A DNA stretch of 13,789 nucleotides from CAYQTO01 sp964420455 (GTDB lineage: Bacteria > Sumerlaeota > Sumerlaeia > SLMS01): positions 1-13,789 of the forward strand of contig CAYQTO010000098.1 of NCBI GenBank assembly GCA_964420455.1. The letters are read 5' to 3'. The translations under genes and the position numbers were made by a program. Within the stretch, counting starts at the first letter, position 1, and the number at the start of each line of letters is the position of its first letter. Shown one piece after another: positions 13,603 through 13,789 of the stretch. The notes beneath the pieces were generated by a model. It did no database searches. It had not been told where the DNA came from and saw only the letters and a list, made by a program, of their open reading frames with translations.

Positions 13603-13789
13603 TCAGCGGAGGATGATCCCGTCCTGGTCCGCGGGGGGAGTGCCTTGCAGGAACATGCTCGCGTAGCCATCGCTGCCGCCGGTCGCCTGCCAAAAACCCA
13701 CACGGTCACCCTCGCGAAGGCGCAGGGGCGGATCTGACCTGCTCCCCAGAAACTGCTCCACGCGGAGGTTGAGTTCTGCATCCTGATTT
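13603..13789 (-). CDS. C-terminal end of an unrecognised protein, cut by the right edge
   Basis: An open - strand frame enters from the right edge and ends at TGA 13605-13603, giving 61 residues. It has normal codon use for this window and a protein-like composition: RVEQFLGSRSDPPLRLREGD, then VGFWQATGGSDGYASMFLQG, ending DQDGIILR. The alternating hydrophobic and Gly/Asp-rich pattern suggests a beta-rich domain, perhaps of a secreted protein, but I cannot assign a family. It converges with ahcY across 88 nt that hold the terminator. Confidence 0.6.
   Translation of the reverse strand, partial: NQDAELNLRVEQFLGSRSDPPLRLREGDRVGFWQATGGSDGYASMFLQGTPPADQDGIILR

Noticed and set aside
13575..13781. 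A 68-codon - strand open frame with an internal ATG near the right edge
   Set aside because: It overlaps in another frame the open 61-codon fragment ending at 13603, which has better protein character and continues off the edge.

Overview
The window is GC-rich and reads as a chromosomal segment of a diderm (Gram-negative type) heterotrophic bacterium. Evidence for two membranes is a full-length DsbD, a LolD/MacB-type ABC ATPase, and several proteins with Sec signal peptides. The protein styles fit an uncultured lineage of the PVC/FCB-like or candidate-phylum kind (for example Verrucomicrobiota, Planctomycetota or Sumerlaeota). That placement is an impression from sequence style, not a demonstrated assignment. 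I see no rRNA, tRNA, CRISPR array, insertion sequence or phage gene.

Layout from left to right. (1) The N-terminal 330 residues of a type I pullulanase (CBM41 and CBM48 modules) run off the left edge on the - strand. (2) Two + strand membrane transporters follow: an MFS permease and a CaCA-family cation/calcium antiporter. (3) A long - strand gene train occupies about 3.57-10.95 kb. In transcription order it is dsbD, a small secreted protein, a LolD-like ABC ATPase, a large GT-C glycosyltransferase/TPR fusion, and hemW. The last pair overlaps by an ATGA, and the hemW stop lies inside the 3' end of the antiporter gene. (4) A 145-bp divergent control region separates dsbD from a + strand exported alpha/beta-hydrolase-like protein that appears to lack its catalytic Ser and His. 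(5) ahcY (S-adenosylhomocysteine hydrolase) follows. It has a plausible sigma-70 type promoter, a structured leader and a strong hairpin terminator. (6) The last 61 codons of an unrecognised - strand gene enter from the right edge.

Functionally the window is a mixture: alpha-glucan breakdown, ion and solute transport, envelope thiol redox, envelope glycan transfer, heme handling and the activated methyl cycle. No phage-defence or biosynthetic cluster is visible. The most unusual points are the degenerate active site of the exported hydrolase-like protein, the symmetric repeats in the dsbD divergent region, the ahcY leader, and a G-rich + strand bias that follows the DNA strand rather than gene direction over the first 11 kb.
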